The notes beneath the pieces are model-generated. The model saw only the letters and a program-made list of their open reading frames with translations. It searched no databases and was not told where the DNA came from. 64,000 bases of DNA from Candidatus Gastranaerophilales bacterium (GTDB lineage: Bacteria; Cyanobacteriota; Vampirovibrionia; Gastranaerophilales; Gastranaerophilaceae), in assembly GCA_947624325.1 (NCBI GenBank), contig CANQJT010000008.1:1-64000 (forward strand), given 5' to 3'. The position numbers and the translations under genes are program-made. How positions within the stretch are numbered: position 1 is the stretch's first letter; each line of letters begins with the position of its first letter. Positions 36,868-47,172 of the stretch are shown here, in pieces.

Positions 36868-36888
36868 TTTTTTACCAATAATAAAAAA

Positions 36889-36915
36889 CCTCCTTAAATT
36901 TTAAGGAGGTTTTTT
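36889..36915. terminator. Terminator after nitroreductase gene
   Basis: A 21-base near-perfect palindrome (arms CCTCCTTAAA and TTTAAGGAGG) flanked by A and T runs, so it works in both directions. The identical palindrome recurs at 37819-37839, on the other side of pilin-like gene 1. Confidence 0.88.
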
Positions 36916-37032
36916 GTATTACTTCAATATAGTAAAGATATTATTATAAAATTAAATTTCATCTTTATATTTTTATTGCAGAAGTATATTCAATTTGATA
37001 TAATTAGTTAAAAATAAAGGAAATAAAGTATT

Positions 37033-37753
37033 ATGAATAAAGTGAATACCCCCCCCGAGCGGATTTTGCGTAGACTGGAGTCGTAGCAAACCGGAGCGAA
37101 GCCGAAGCGCTGAGGCAGAAGTTTTGCAACAACGAAGTGAACAAAATCCAAGACAAAGAGCTTTAAAAGGCTTTACATTATCCGAAGTTCTCATTACTCT
37201 GGTTATTATTGGTGTTATCTCTGCGATTGCTATTCCTAATGTTTTAGTTAACTCTCGAAAGAATGAAGCAAGTGCAAGATTAAAGAAATTTTATTCAGAA
37301 ATGAATAAAGCTGTTCTTATGGCAAAAGCTCGAGGAAATGATTGGGAATTTTGGGCTGACTCACCTAATAACGATATAGAAAGTTATGCAAAACTGTATC
37401 TTTTACCTTATCTTAATTATACAAAAACAGAAAAAATAAATGACTCATTATACATATATTTAACAGATGGTAGTTATCTTTACATACATAGCGGTGATTG
37501 TATGGATTTAAAATATGATTTAAACGGACTTAAAAAGCCAAATGTAGCAGGAAGGGATATATTTACATTTTTATATTGTCCGTATTCAATGTCTCAATAT
37601 CTTGCTACAGGGCAAGTAATACCTGTCTTAAATAAAGAAATGCCAAGATCTACCGCCATTGAACTATGTAAAACAACAAATCAATTATATTGCTCAGGTG
37701 TTTTATATTATGACGGTTGGGAGTTTAAAGACGATTATCCTCACAGAATTTAA
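37033..37753 (+). CDS. Type IV pilin-like protein 1, phase-variable candidate (frame interrupted at C8)
   Basis: The prepilin signature GFTLSEVLITLVIIGVISAI (G|F cleavage, Glu at +5) is followed by a pilin body with paired Cys and the end YYDGWEFKDDYPHRI. The ATG at 37033, with a ribosome site and the same first codons as pilin 2 (MNKVNTPP), reads through C8 into a stop at 37084. With one C fewer the frame is open across 37057-37123 to the pilin, giving about 239 residues with an unusually long leader of 47. A TTG at 37124 is the only internal start near the signature and has no ribosome site. It is probably a surface or secretion pilin, OFF here. Confidence 0.8.
37049..37056. repeat. Homopolymeric C8 tract after pilin 1 start
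   Basis: Eight C at codons 6-8 of the ORF from ATG 37033. C7 or C10 would place the ATG in frame with the pilin body. Confidence 0.9.
37057..37140. repeat. GC-rich insert in pilin 1 leader
   Basis: GC-rich stretch with GCGAAGC-type repeats, coding an Arg-, Ser- and Glu-rich segment (WSRSKPERSRSAEAEVLQQR). Pilin 2 has only 7 codons (TALKRNK) at this place. The stretch has no stop in the pilin frame. It resembles the block at 2064-2215. Confidence 0.4.
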
Positions 37754-37818
37754 TTTATAAATGGAAAAATATCTGACAAAATTAAAATGTAGATTGTATC
37801 CGATAATTAACAAAAAAA

Positions 37819-37846
37819 CCTCCTTAAATTTTAAGGAGGTTTTTTT
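37819..37846. terminator. Bidirectional terminator between pilin 1 and dnaK
   Basis: The same 21-base palindrome as at 36889-36909, with A7 before and T7 after, serving the convergent pilin 1 and dnaK genes. Confidence 0.9.
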
Positions 37847-37860
37847 GTTGATTAATTATA

Positions 37861-39717
<1,857 letters not shown>

Positions 39718-39803
39718 TTATTATTTTTTCTCTATTAATTTTTATAACATCCTTTTTTAAAATTCTTAAAAAAATAAACAAAAAATTAATATTTTAAAAA
39801 TAA

Positions 39804-41384
39804 TTATGGCTTTGTATTTAATAAAAAATTATTATCCGTTAATCTGTTAAACTTTATGTTATTTAATTCTTCTTCGGTAAAAATACCCCCCCCCATTGCT
39901 TTATATTCTTTATCTACTATTTCTTTATCCGTATATATTACTTTTTGTGTAATATTCATCCCTATGTTATTTAAAAATATTATGTATGTATTATCAGGAT
40001 ATATAACATTTTTTTCATTTTCTTTTGAATTATAAAATAAGCCCCAATTTAACGGATTGTTAAAAATTTCATAATCCAAATAAATTGTCTTATTTTTTAA
40101 ATTAGCAAGTCTTATTATTTTTTCCGATTTATAATGAGTTATTTTTAAAGGAATTAAAATATTTTTTATAAAATTATTATAGAAACTGATATTTTTATTT
40201 ATTAATAGTATTGAACTTAAAAGTACAACGATAAAAACTAAATTCACAATGTAATTTTTTAGAATTTTATTTTTTAAAATTACACTAAATAAATATAAGT
40301 TAAATGCTAAAATTATCATTTCATATGTGGTTTGAATGTCGGGATGTATTATATAGAAGCTGTTATTTGTATTTGGATAATACCCTAAACCTATTAATGA
40401 AAAAAAGAATATTAATAATCCTAATAAATAACTTATAACAATTTTTATACTATTTTTTTCATTTGTTTTGAAAAATAATACTGCAATTTGAGATATTAAT
40501 AAAACATATGCAATAATATGTTTCATTAATAAGTATTTAATATATTCTTTAATAAATTCAGGAAGTATTTTAAATATATTAGTGAAAAAATTTAAATCTA
40601 TAATAAGATTTGGTGTTTTTCTGATAAATGCTCCGAATTTAAATAAAAATAAGCTTGAGGAAATGCTGAAAATTAATATTATAACCAGTAAATAAAATCT
40701 TTTATTTGAGATTTTATTTTTATCAAATAAAGATAAAAAAGTATAAATTAAAGTACCTAATATTACAAGTATACAAGTCAATTCACAGGATAAACAGCAA
40801 AGAATAGTTAAAAGACATATTATAAAATAATCTTTATATGTAATTTTATTTAAAGTTTTTATTAAATAGAAAAATAATAAAAGAAATATAAAAATAGGCA
40901 TATTTAACCTGAAAAATCCATCATAAGTGAATATCATCAGATTTGATTTTTGTAATGCATACATATAAAAAGAAATTATAAATAAATAAACTGTTATAGG
41001 CAGTTTATAAATTATATTATCAGATTTATTCAGAAACATAATTTTTATAGGTATAAAAGAAAAAATAAGAATTAAAAAAGATTCTATAAACGAAAAATAT
41101 TCGCTCTTAAAATCACTCGGATGGATATTCAAAATTGGCGGAATATATGTACCAAGTAATTTTTCCAAGATAGAAGGTATTATAAGTCCGTTTGCATATG
41201 CAGAATTAAAAAAAATTTTTATAAAGGATTCATGTAAAGTAGTATCTGTATCATCAGCAAAAATAAATGAATGCTTAAATAAATTTAAAATTATAAAAAA
41301 TAAAATCAATAAAACAGGAATATTTATAAATAAGTTTATTTTTTCATTTTTAAAAGAATAAAAAATATTACGGATATTTTTCAT
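39804..41384 (-). CDS. Polytopic membrane protein with C-terminal G9 tract
   Basis: A 526-residue protein with about ten hydrophobic helices. It is a paralogue of 58753-60288: both have an acidic first outer loop (FADDTDT versus CFNDDDFF), ILNIHPSDF/LLNIHPDDF after the second helix, and similar ends (FTEEELNNIKFNRL versus FSENELKELKFARL). The fold suggests a GT-C-like or polysaccharide-related enzyme. Codons for AMGGGIF near residue 497 contain nine G (39886-39894), in frame now; slippage would replace only the last 30 or so residues. Confidence 0.7.
   Translation of the reverse strand: MKNIRNIFYSFKNEKINLFINIPVLLILFFIILNLFKHSFIFADDTDTTLHESFIKIFFNSAYANGLIIPSILEKLLGTYIPPILNIHPSDFKSEYFSFIESFLILIFSFIPIKIMFLNKSDNIIYKLPITVYLFIISFYMYALQKSNLMIFTYDGFFRLNMPIFIFLLLFFYLIKTLNKITYKDYFIICLLTILCCLSCELTCILVILGTLIYTFLSLFDKNKISNKRFYLLVIILIFSISSSLFLFKFGAFIRKTPNLIIDLNFFTNIFKILPEFIKEYIKYLLMKHIIAYVLLISQIAVLFFKTNEKNSIKIVISYLLGLLIFFFSLIGLGYYPNTNNSFYIIHPDIQTTYEMIILAFNLYLFSVILKNKILKNYIVNLVFIVVLLSSILLINKNISFYNNFIKNILIPLKITHYKSEKIIRLANLKNKTIYLDYEIFNNPLNWGLFYNSKENEKNVIYPDNTYIIFLNNIGMNITQKVIYTDKEIVDKEYKAMGGGIFTEEELNNIKFNRLTDNNFLLNTKP
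39886..39894. repeat. Homopolymeric C9 (G9) tract near 3' end of membrane-protein gene
   Basis: Nine C on the plus strand, coding the Met-Gly-Gly-Gly region of the minus-strand gene 39804-41384. It is in frame here. Confidence 0.9.
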
Positions 41385-41414
41385 TATAAAATCCTTATAA
41401 TTTATAATAATATC

Positions 41415-41442
41415 TTAACAAAAAAATTAAACATATTATAAT
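41415..41442 (+). promoter_or_regulatory. Promoter of nanE-like operon, leaderless layout
   Basis: TTAACA-16-TATAAT, the -10 ending 8 bases before the ATG at 41451; no ribosome site is visible. Confidence 0.5.
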
Positions 41443-41450
41443 ATTTATAT

Positions 41451-42131
41451 ATGAATATAGTTGAGCAATTAAAAAACGAAGTAATAATATCCGTACAAGC
41501 GATGCCCGATGAACCAATGTACGATGAAATAGCCCTTACTGCAATGATGAAATCAGTAATTAATGGCGGTGCAAAAGGATTAAGACTTGCCGGAGCAAGA
41601 GATGTTAAAAATGCAAAAAAGCTTTTTGATGTTCCCGTAATCGGGCTTACAAAGCCTGATAAACTGCCTGATAATTGGAAAGAAATTGTTTATATAACAC
41701 CGACATTAAAAGAAGTTGATGAGCTTATAAATGCGGATGCGGATATTATAGCTACTGATGCAACTCAAAGACCAAGACCAAAAGAAAGCTTAGATGAAAT
41801 TCTTAAATATATAAAAAGTCATAATAAGCTTGCAATGGCGGATATTTCCACATTTGAAGAAGGAATAAAAGCTCGAGAGCTTGGTTTTGATATAATATCA
41901 ACAACACTTTCAGGTTATACTCAATATTCACCTATGATAAATGAAACTCCGGATTTTGAGCTGCTTAAAGAACTTACAAAAGAGCTTGACTGCCCCGTAA
42001 TTCTTGAAGGTAGAATTTGGGAGCCTAAGGAAGTTGATAAAGCATTTTCGCTGGGTGCATATAGTGTTGTAATCGGTTCAGCTGTTACACGACCGCAATT
42101 GATTACAAAAAGATTTTGTAAAAGAGGATAA
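41451..42131 (+). CDS. nanE: N-acylglucosamine-6-phosphate 2-epimerase (NanE-like)
   Basis: A 226-residue TIM barrel. VIISVQAMPDEPMYDEIALT is the NanE start, GGAKGLRLAGARDVKNAKKL, VIGLTKPD, DIIATDATQRPRP and LAMADISTFEEGIKARELGF continue the family, with CPVILEGRIWEP and VVIGSAVTRP near the end. It interconverts ManNAc-6-P and GlcNAc-6-P. It is coupled with the ROK kinase 2 bases downstream. No sialic acid lyase (NanA) or transporter is next to it. Confidence 0.93.
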   Translation: MNIVEQLKNEVIISVQAMPDEPMYDEIALTAMMKSVINGGAKGLRLAGARDVKNAKKLFDVPVIGLTKPDKLPDNWKEIVYITPTLKEVDELINADADIIATDATQRPRPKESLDEILKYIKSHNKLAMADISTFEEGIKARELGFDIISTTLSGYTQYSPMINETPDFELLKELTKELDCPVILEGRIWEPKEVDKAFSLGAYSVVIGSAVTRPQLITKRFCKRG

Positions 42132-42133
42132 TT

Positions 42134-43048
42134 ATGAAAAAAGTATTGGCAATAGATGCAGGCGGTACAAAGATATCATATGCAATAGTTAATGACAGCG
42201 GTAATTTTTTAAATGAAATTAAGACAATTTCAACACCTAAAACTATAGAAGAACTTACAAATGTATTTAAAGATATAATATGTGAAAATGAAAAAAATAT
42301 TGATATTACTGCATTTGCTACGGCAGGTGCCGTTAATATAAATAATACAAAAGTAGATTCATCAACTCCGAATATGCCTGAGGGTTATAATAATTTAGAT
42401 TTTACATCATTAAGCAGGAAACCTGTTTTTGTAGAAAATGATGCAAACTGTGCGGCATGGGCAGAGTATAAAATCGGTGCTGCACAAGGTGAAGAAAATA
42501 CCATAACAATAACCCTCGGAACAGGAGTCGGAGGCGGTTTTATCATTAACGGCAGACTGCTCAGAGGTAAATCAGGAAGAGGCGGTGAAGTCGGCAGTAT
42601 GAAAATCAACGGACAGGGAAGAATTTGTACCTGCCGTAGAAAAGATTGCTGGGAAAGTTATGCTTCCGGTACGGGACTTAAAAAAACTGCCCAAGAAATT
42701 GCTCTTTATGATGAAAGTTTTATAAATTCTGTTTTTAAAGATAAAAATCCTATGGATATTACAACTTATAATATTATTGAAGGTCTTAATAAAAATGATG
42801 AATATTCAAAAAAAGTTTTTGATATCTGGAAAAAAGACCTTATAACGGGTTTAATAAATATAACAAATATTTTTGATCCGGAAAGTGTAATAATTTCAGG
42901 CGGAATGGGTAAGTTTATTAATACGGATGAAATCCAAGATGCAGTAAATAATGAAATAGTTGTATCTCCCGTTAAAATAAAACTTGCTAAAGCAGGAAAT
43001 AATTCCGGCATGATAGGCTGTGCTTTGTTGGCTTGTGAAAAAATTTAG
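42134..43048 (+). CDS. ROK-family sugar kinase (NanK-like)
   Basis: A 304-residue ROK kinase. The phosphate loop is LAIDAGGTKISYAIVND; FVENDANCAAWAEYKIGAAQ holds the catalytic Asp, GTGVGGGFIINGRLLRGKSG the sugar-binding part, and RICTCRRKDCWESYASG the zinc-binding Cys cluster. The pairing with NanE suggests ManNAc kinase, but a glucokinase role is also possible. Its start is 2 bases after nanE. Confidence 0.9.
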   Translation: MKKVLAIDAGGTKISYAIVNDSGNFLNEIKTISTPKTIEELTNVFKDIICENEKNIDITAFATAGAVNINNTKVDSSTPNMPEGYNNLDFTSLSRKPVFVENDANCAAWAEYKIGAAQGEENTITITLGTGVGGGFIINGRLLRGKSGRGGEVGSMKINGQGRICTCRRKDCWESYASGTGLKKTAQEIALYDESFINSVFKDKNPMDITTYNIIEGLNKNDEYSKKVFDIWKKDLITGLINITNIFDPESVIISGGMGKFINTDEIQDAVNNEIVVSPVKIKLAKAGNNSGMIGCALLACEKI

Positions 43049-43096
43049 ACTATATTCACATTTTAAGTTATAATAGTAAAAATTGATGAGGTTAAT

Positions 43097-43501
43097 ATGA
43101 AGATAGTTTTAAGTATATTTTGTTGGATAACAGCTGTATTTTGCTGCTGGTTTCCATTTGCATATAATCATAGTTTAATGGACAGGCAGGAAGTAAAAAT
43201 AAGTCATATACTTGTTGATACAAAAGATGAGGCTTTAAACTTAAAAGAAAGAATTCAAAATGGTGAAGATTTTGCTGAATTAGCAAAACAATATTCCAAA
43301 TGTTCTTCTAATGTTGACGGCGGTGATTTAGGATTTAATATGAGGGGCAGGCTTGTTAAAAATTTTGAAGATACTGCTTTTAATATTGAATTAAATAAAT
43401 TATCAGACCCTATTGAAACTCCGTACGGATGGCATATTCTGAAAATTACGGATATAAAATATTTATCAGATAAGGAAAATCTTGGAAAAAAATTATATTA
43501 A
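43097..43501 (+). CDS. Exported parvulin-type peptidyl-prolyl isomerase
   Basis: A 134-residue protein with an N-terminal hydrophobic segment (IVLSIFCWITAVFCCWFPFA) followed by a single parvulin domain: VKISHILVDTKDEALNLKER, NGEDFAELAKQYSKCSSNVD, GGDLGFNMRGRLVKNFEDTA and ETPYGWHILKITD. It probably helps fold envelope proteins. It is much shorter than SurA or PrsA, having almost only the catalytic domain. A ribosome site (GAGG) precedes the ATG. Confidence 0.9.
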   Translation: MKIVLSIFCWITAVFCCWFPFAYNHSLMDRQEVKISHILVDTKDEALNLKERIQNGEDFAELAKQYSKCSSNVDGGDLGFNMRGRLVKNFEDTAFNIELNKLSDPIETPYGWHILKITDIKYLSDKENLGKKLY

Positions 43502-43528
43502 TTAATCTTTAAAAAAGATAATATTAAT

Positions 43529-43557
43529 TTGTATAAAAAATTTTTTTTTTATATAAT
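43529..43557 (+). promoter_or_regulatory. Promoter with A6T10 spacer
   Basis: TTGTAT and TATAAT are separated by exactly 17 bases made of A6, T10 and A. It drives the gene at 43587. A homopolymer in the spacer could vary in length. Confidence 0.6.
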
Positions 43558-43586
43558 CGTACTGTCAAGGAAATAAAGGATACGTT

Positions 43587-44288
43587 ATGACAAGAAATCA
43601 ACTTCCAGAAGGTGTAGGTAAAAAAATAGTAGAAGCTTTAAAAAGACAAGCAGAAGCTGATATTACTCCTATTGAAGATGAAAGCCTTTCTGTTAGCAAT
43701 GATCTGCCTTTAACTGAAATTAAAGACACTTTACCTGAAATTCAATATGAAACAGTTAATGATGATGTTATTGTTGAAGAAGAAAATGAATTTAATCCTG
43801 AAACAGTTAAGTTAAAATCAGAACAAAATGATACGGATTTATTAGATCAACCTCTTCTTAAAACAAAAGATGAATTTTTATCCGAAACGGCACCTGTACA
43901 AGAACAGCCTCAATATTTTACCGATATTCCTATTAATAATGAAAAAATTAATAAAAATATAAATATTTCATATGAAAAATCAAACATGCCTGCGAATGTT
44001 GCCACTTTAAGAAAGCTTATAATGGGGCTTCCTGCAGGTGTTTCTAAGCAGACAGGTGCTCAAATTATAAAACAAACATTTGATGCTATGGGTATTCCTA
44101 TGAATAGTGTTCTTAAAGAAGCACAATCATTTCAAGAAGAACTTAACAGTTCTACAAGAGAATGTATGATTAAAATTCAGGAGTATAAAACTCAAATACT
44201 TCAATTAGAACAATCAGTTCAGGAATATCAAAGAAATGTTTCCCAGGTAAATGATTTGGTTAACTTGTTTCTGGCTGCAGATAAGTAA
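43587..44288 (+). CDS. Acidic protein with C-terminal coiled coil
   Basis: A 233-residue protein. Residues 30-130 are acidic and probably disordered (DDVIVEEENEFNPETVKLKS). The C-terminal half is ordered and helical: NVATLRKLIMGLPAGVSKQT, GAQIIKQTFDAMGIPMNSVL, then a coiled coil (IQEYKTQILQLEQSVQEYQR). The NVATLRKLI...GVSKQTGAQII...AMGIP pattern resembles small helical modules that recur in this lineage but was not matched to a named family. No signal peptide; function unknown. Confidence 0.6.
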   Translation: MTRNQLPEGVGKKIVEALKRQAEADITPIEDESLSVSNDLPLTEIKDTLPEIQYETVNDDVIVEEENEFNPETVKLKSEQNDTDLLDQPLLKTKDEFLSETAPVQEQPQYFTDIPINNEKINKNINISYEKSNMPANVATLRKLIMGLPAGVSKQTGAQIIKQTFDAMGIPMNSVLKEAQSFQEELNSSTRECMIKIQEYKTQILQLEQSVQEYQRNVSQVNDLVNLFLAADK

Positions 44289-45047
44289 TTAAATTTTATT
44301 ATTTACTCCGTAACCGAATAATGCAAAGTCGTATTTAATCGGGTCATTTGGGTCAAAAGATTTTAAAATATCAGTAAGTTCGATAACGGTTTCATAACCG
44401 TTATCGTTTCTTTTTATTAATCCTAATTGTCTTCCTATTTGAGCTACGTGTGTATCTAAAGGAATTAATAATTCGCTTTTAGGAATAAAATCCCAAATTC
44501 CTATATCAACCGCACTTTTTCTGACAAACCATCTTAGGAGCATATTTAATCGTTTTAATGCACTTTTTTTGGCGGGGTTCGGTAAAAGATGATAAAATCC
44601 TTTTGTAATATTTTCTTTATCCGCCCTTGCGTAAAAGTAATCAACTACTCCTTGAAACATATGCCATATTTCATTTTTTTGGATGTAATAATACTTAAAA
44701 AGACTCCCGATTGTTTCATTTTCGCTGTATAAAAAGTTTAATATCTTTAAAATTTCTGTTAAATCACAATCTTTTGAAAACCTGTAATCACAATCTTTTA
44801 TATTATTATTCTTATAGTTAAATGATTTTACATATTCATAGGGTTTATTTCCCATTATATTAAATATATGATTGAGTTTTGCAATAAAAACTTCCCGTTT
44901 GCCGTATGCAAACATTGAAGAAATAAACCCTGCAATTTCTATATCGTTTATGTTTGTATACCTGTGGATAAATTGCACGGGGTCATCTTTAATAAAATCA
45001 ACTGTTTCATATTGCTCAATGTATTTATCAAGCTGAGTTTTAAGCAT
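44289..45047 (-). CDS. TIGR02757 (DUF2400) family protein
   Basis: A 252-residue protein of the TIGR02757 family: DPVQFIHRYTNINDIEIAGF, ISSMFAYGKREVFIAKLNHI, KRLNMLLRWFVRKSAVDIGI and LLIPLDTHVAQIGRQLGL, ending DPIKYDFALFGYGV. The middle and C-terminal parts resemble helix-hairpin-helix DNA glycosylases, but biochemical function is unknown. Its start overlaps the tadA stop by 8 bases, so the genes are coupled. Confidence 0.85.
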   Translation of the reverse strand: MLKTQLDKYIEQYETVDFIKDDPVQFIHRYTNINDIEIAGFISSMFAYGKREVFIAKLNHIFNIMGNKPYEYVKSFNYKNNNIKDCDYRFSKDCDLTEILKILNFLYSENETIGSLFKYYYIQKNEIWHMFQGVVDYFYARADKENITKGFYHLLPNPAKKSALKRLNMLLRWFVRKSAVDIGIWDFIPKSELLIPLDTHVAQIGRQLGLIKRNDNGYETVIELTDILKSFDPNDPIKYDFALFGYGVNNKI

Positions 45048-45477
45048 TCCTTAATCCTTCAAAATAATCTTTTAATATTTTAGTGCATTCTTCTTCCATA
45101 ATTCCGCCTTTAACTTCGGCATTATAGTCCATTATTTTTCTCATATCCGATTTAGAACAAAATGCCCCGTTTAATAAATCATATGCACCAAAATATATCT
45201 TTTGAATTCTTGCTTGTAATATTGCACTTGCACACATCGGGCATGGCTCAAGAGTTATATAAATTTCGCAATCATTCAGCCTCCAATTTTTTAGTTTTTT
45301 GCAGGCTTTTTCAAGAGCAAGCATTTCGGCATGATATATTACATTATGCTTTTTTTCTCTTTCATTTACCGCTTTTGCTATTATTTTGCCGTCTTTAACG
45401 ATAACTGCACCTATAGGAATATCTTTTCCTGATTTTTTAGCAAGCTTTAAAGCTTCTTTCATAAATTCATTGTTCAT
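45040..45477 (-). CDS. tadA: tRNA-specific adenosine deaminase
   Basis: A 145-residue zinc deaminase. The catalytic motif is NVIYHAEMLALEKACKKL (HAE) and the zinc cysteines are in TLEPCPMCASAIL. KIYFGAYDLLNGAFCSKSDM is the region that distinguishes TadA from guanine deaminases. It converts A34 to inosine in tRNA-Arg. Its start overlaps the end of the histidine-kinase gene by 11 bases, so it is probably translated from the same transcript. Confidence 0.94.
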   Translation of the reverse strand: MNNEFMKEALKLAKKSGKDIPIGAVIVKDGKIIAKAVNEREKKHNVIYHAEMLALEKACKKLKNWRLNDCEIYITLEPCPMCASAILQARIQKIYFGAYDLLNGAFCSKSDMRKIMDYNAEVKGGIMEEECTKILKDYFEGLRNA

Positions 45478-47161
45478 TATTTCCCTCTTTATATAACGGA
45501 ATTACGATTTTTACGCAAAAAATATTATCGGTTGTGGATTTTAAATGTACACTTCCATGCATGGCTTCCGTTAAACCTTTTACAATATATAATCCAAGCC
45601 CAGTACCTCTTGTTGTTCTTGTTGTTTTATCATCTATTCTGATAAATTTGTCAAAAAGGGTATTAAGTATATGTTTTTCTATATAATCTGACTGATTAAT
45701 TACTTTTATTGTTGCTTTTTCTTCATCATGTTTAGCTTCTATTTTTATAGGAGTATCGGGGTATGCATATTTATTGGCATTACTTAAAAGGTTGATTATT
45801 ATCTGCTCTAATCTGTCTTTATCCGCTAAAATATCGGGGAAATCATTTGTGATATTATTTTCAATTACTCTTTCTTCAATATTTTTAACTGAATATATTG
45901 AATTTTCAATAATATTTAAAAGGTTTACTCTTTCAAGATTTATATTTAATTTTGCCCCTTCAATATCCGGAATAACAAGTAAATCCTCAATCATACGAGA
46001 TAATCTTTCAGACTGCTGTTTTATAATTAAAAGTGATTTATGTTTTGTTTCTTCATCAATTTCAATATCTGTTCTTAAAAGTCTTGAAGTATAGCCCCTG
46101 ATACTTGTTAAAGGTGTTCTTAATTCGTGGCTGACGGTATCCACTAAATTAGAGCGGAAACTGTCAAGTAATTTAAGTTCTTTATTCTTTTCTTTTAATT
46201 TTTTATATGATGCATTAATTTCATTTATCATGCTGTTAAATTCTTCAGATAAAAATAATATTTCTCTGGGGGTAAAAATGTTTGTTAAAGGAGTAATCTG
46301 TTTTTTATAGTTGCCCCTTGATACTGCAATAATTCCTTTAAATAATTGCCTGATATTAAAATATAAATAATAGCTGTACAGTAATGTTAAAAATAGTGTG
46401 ACTGCTGCGGCAATTAAAAAAGCTGCAAGAATTTTCAATCTCGCTTTATTTATTGTGGATTGTGTCAGTTCTTTAGTTGTATTTACAATTATAATTAGCC
46501 CGATATCATCCATTTTAAGATAAACTCTGGGCTGATTTTTTATTGTTTCAAACCTCGTAATTATATTATTTACAAGGTTTACGGGAAGCTGTTTTATATT
46601 TTTCTGAAAATCTTGTTCATCATAATTATGCGAAAATATTAATTTGCCTGATTTATCAACAATATAAACCCTTCTGTTTTTTTCATCCTGAATATTTGAA
46701 AAAATATTATCTTTAATTAGTTTTGTATTGATTTCAGCTTTTAAATATTTATCGTCATGGATTTTTTCCGTTATCCATAATTGTTCCGTTTCGGAGTTAT
46801 ATGTTATTCTTTTTTCTGTATCAAAGTCTTTTTGTTCGGAAGGTCTTATTATTTCAAAGTTTTTAAATACTTCGCTGTTTATTGCTAAATCTTTTAAATA
46901 TAAATTTTGTTGGTATTCTGAAGGTATGTGTTTTACTGAAATAATAATTTCATCAAGTCTGTGATTATCGGCATTAAGAATTGAATTAATATTATTTTCA
47001 ATTATTTTGGCAATAATTTGAGCGCTGTAACCGAGTTCGTTTCTTAGTGAATGCTGGCTGACGTTGTTTATAATAAACCAAGAAATAACAGACGGAACCA
47101 AAACTCCGATTAAGGATATAATTATAATTTGTTCAACAATTTTAAGTCTTTTAAACTTCAT
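45467..47161 (-). CDS. Membrane sensor histidine kinase
   Basis: A 564-residue kinase. TM1 is about residues 12-30 (IIIISLIGVLVPSVISWFII), an outer sensor of about 200 residues follows, TM2 is ILAAFLIAAAVTLFLTLLYS, then a HAMP-like linker and a short coiled coil. The H-box is VDTVSHELRTPLTSIRGYT. The ATPase domain has NLLSNANKYAYPDTP and TTRGTGLGLYIVKGL. It is the partner of the response regulator 11 bases upstream. The stimulus is not evident. Confidence 0.93.
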   Translation of the reverse strand: MKFKRLKIVEQIIIISLIGVLVPSVISWFIINNVSQHSLRNELGYSAQIIAKIIENNINSILNADNHRLDEIIISVKHIPSEYQQNLYLKDLAINSEVFKNFEIIRPSEQKDFDTEKRITYNSETEQLWITEKIHDDKYLKAEINTKLIKDNIFSNIQDEKNRRVYIVDKSGKLIFSHNYDEQDFQKNIKQLPVNLVNNIITRFETIKNQPRVYLKMDDIGLIIIVNTTKELTQSTINKARLKILAAFLIAAAVTLFLTLLYSYYLYFNIRQLFKGIIAVSRGNYKKQITPLTNIFTPREILFLSEEFNSMINEINASYKKLKEKNKELKLLDSFRSNLVDTVSHELRTPLTSIRGYTSRLLRTDIEIDEETKHKSLLIIKQQSERLSRMIEDLLVIPDIEGAKLNINLERVNLLNIIENSIYSVKNIEERVIENNITNDFPDILADKDRLEQIIINLLSNANKYAYPDTPIKIEAKHDEEKATIKVINQSDYIEKHILNTLFDKFIRIDDKTTRTTRGTGLGLYIVKGLTEAMHGSVHLKSTTDNIFCVKIVIPLYKEGNNEQ

Positions 47162-47172
47162 GAGTTGTCCTT

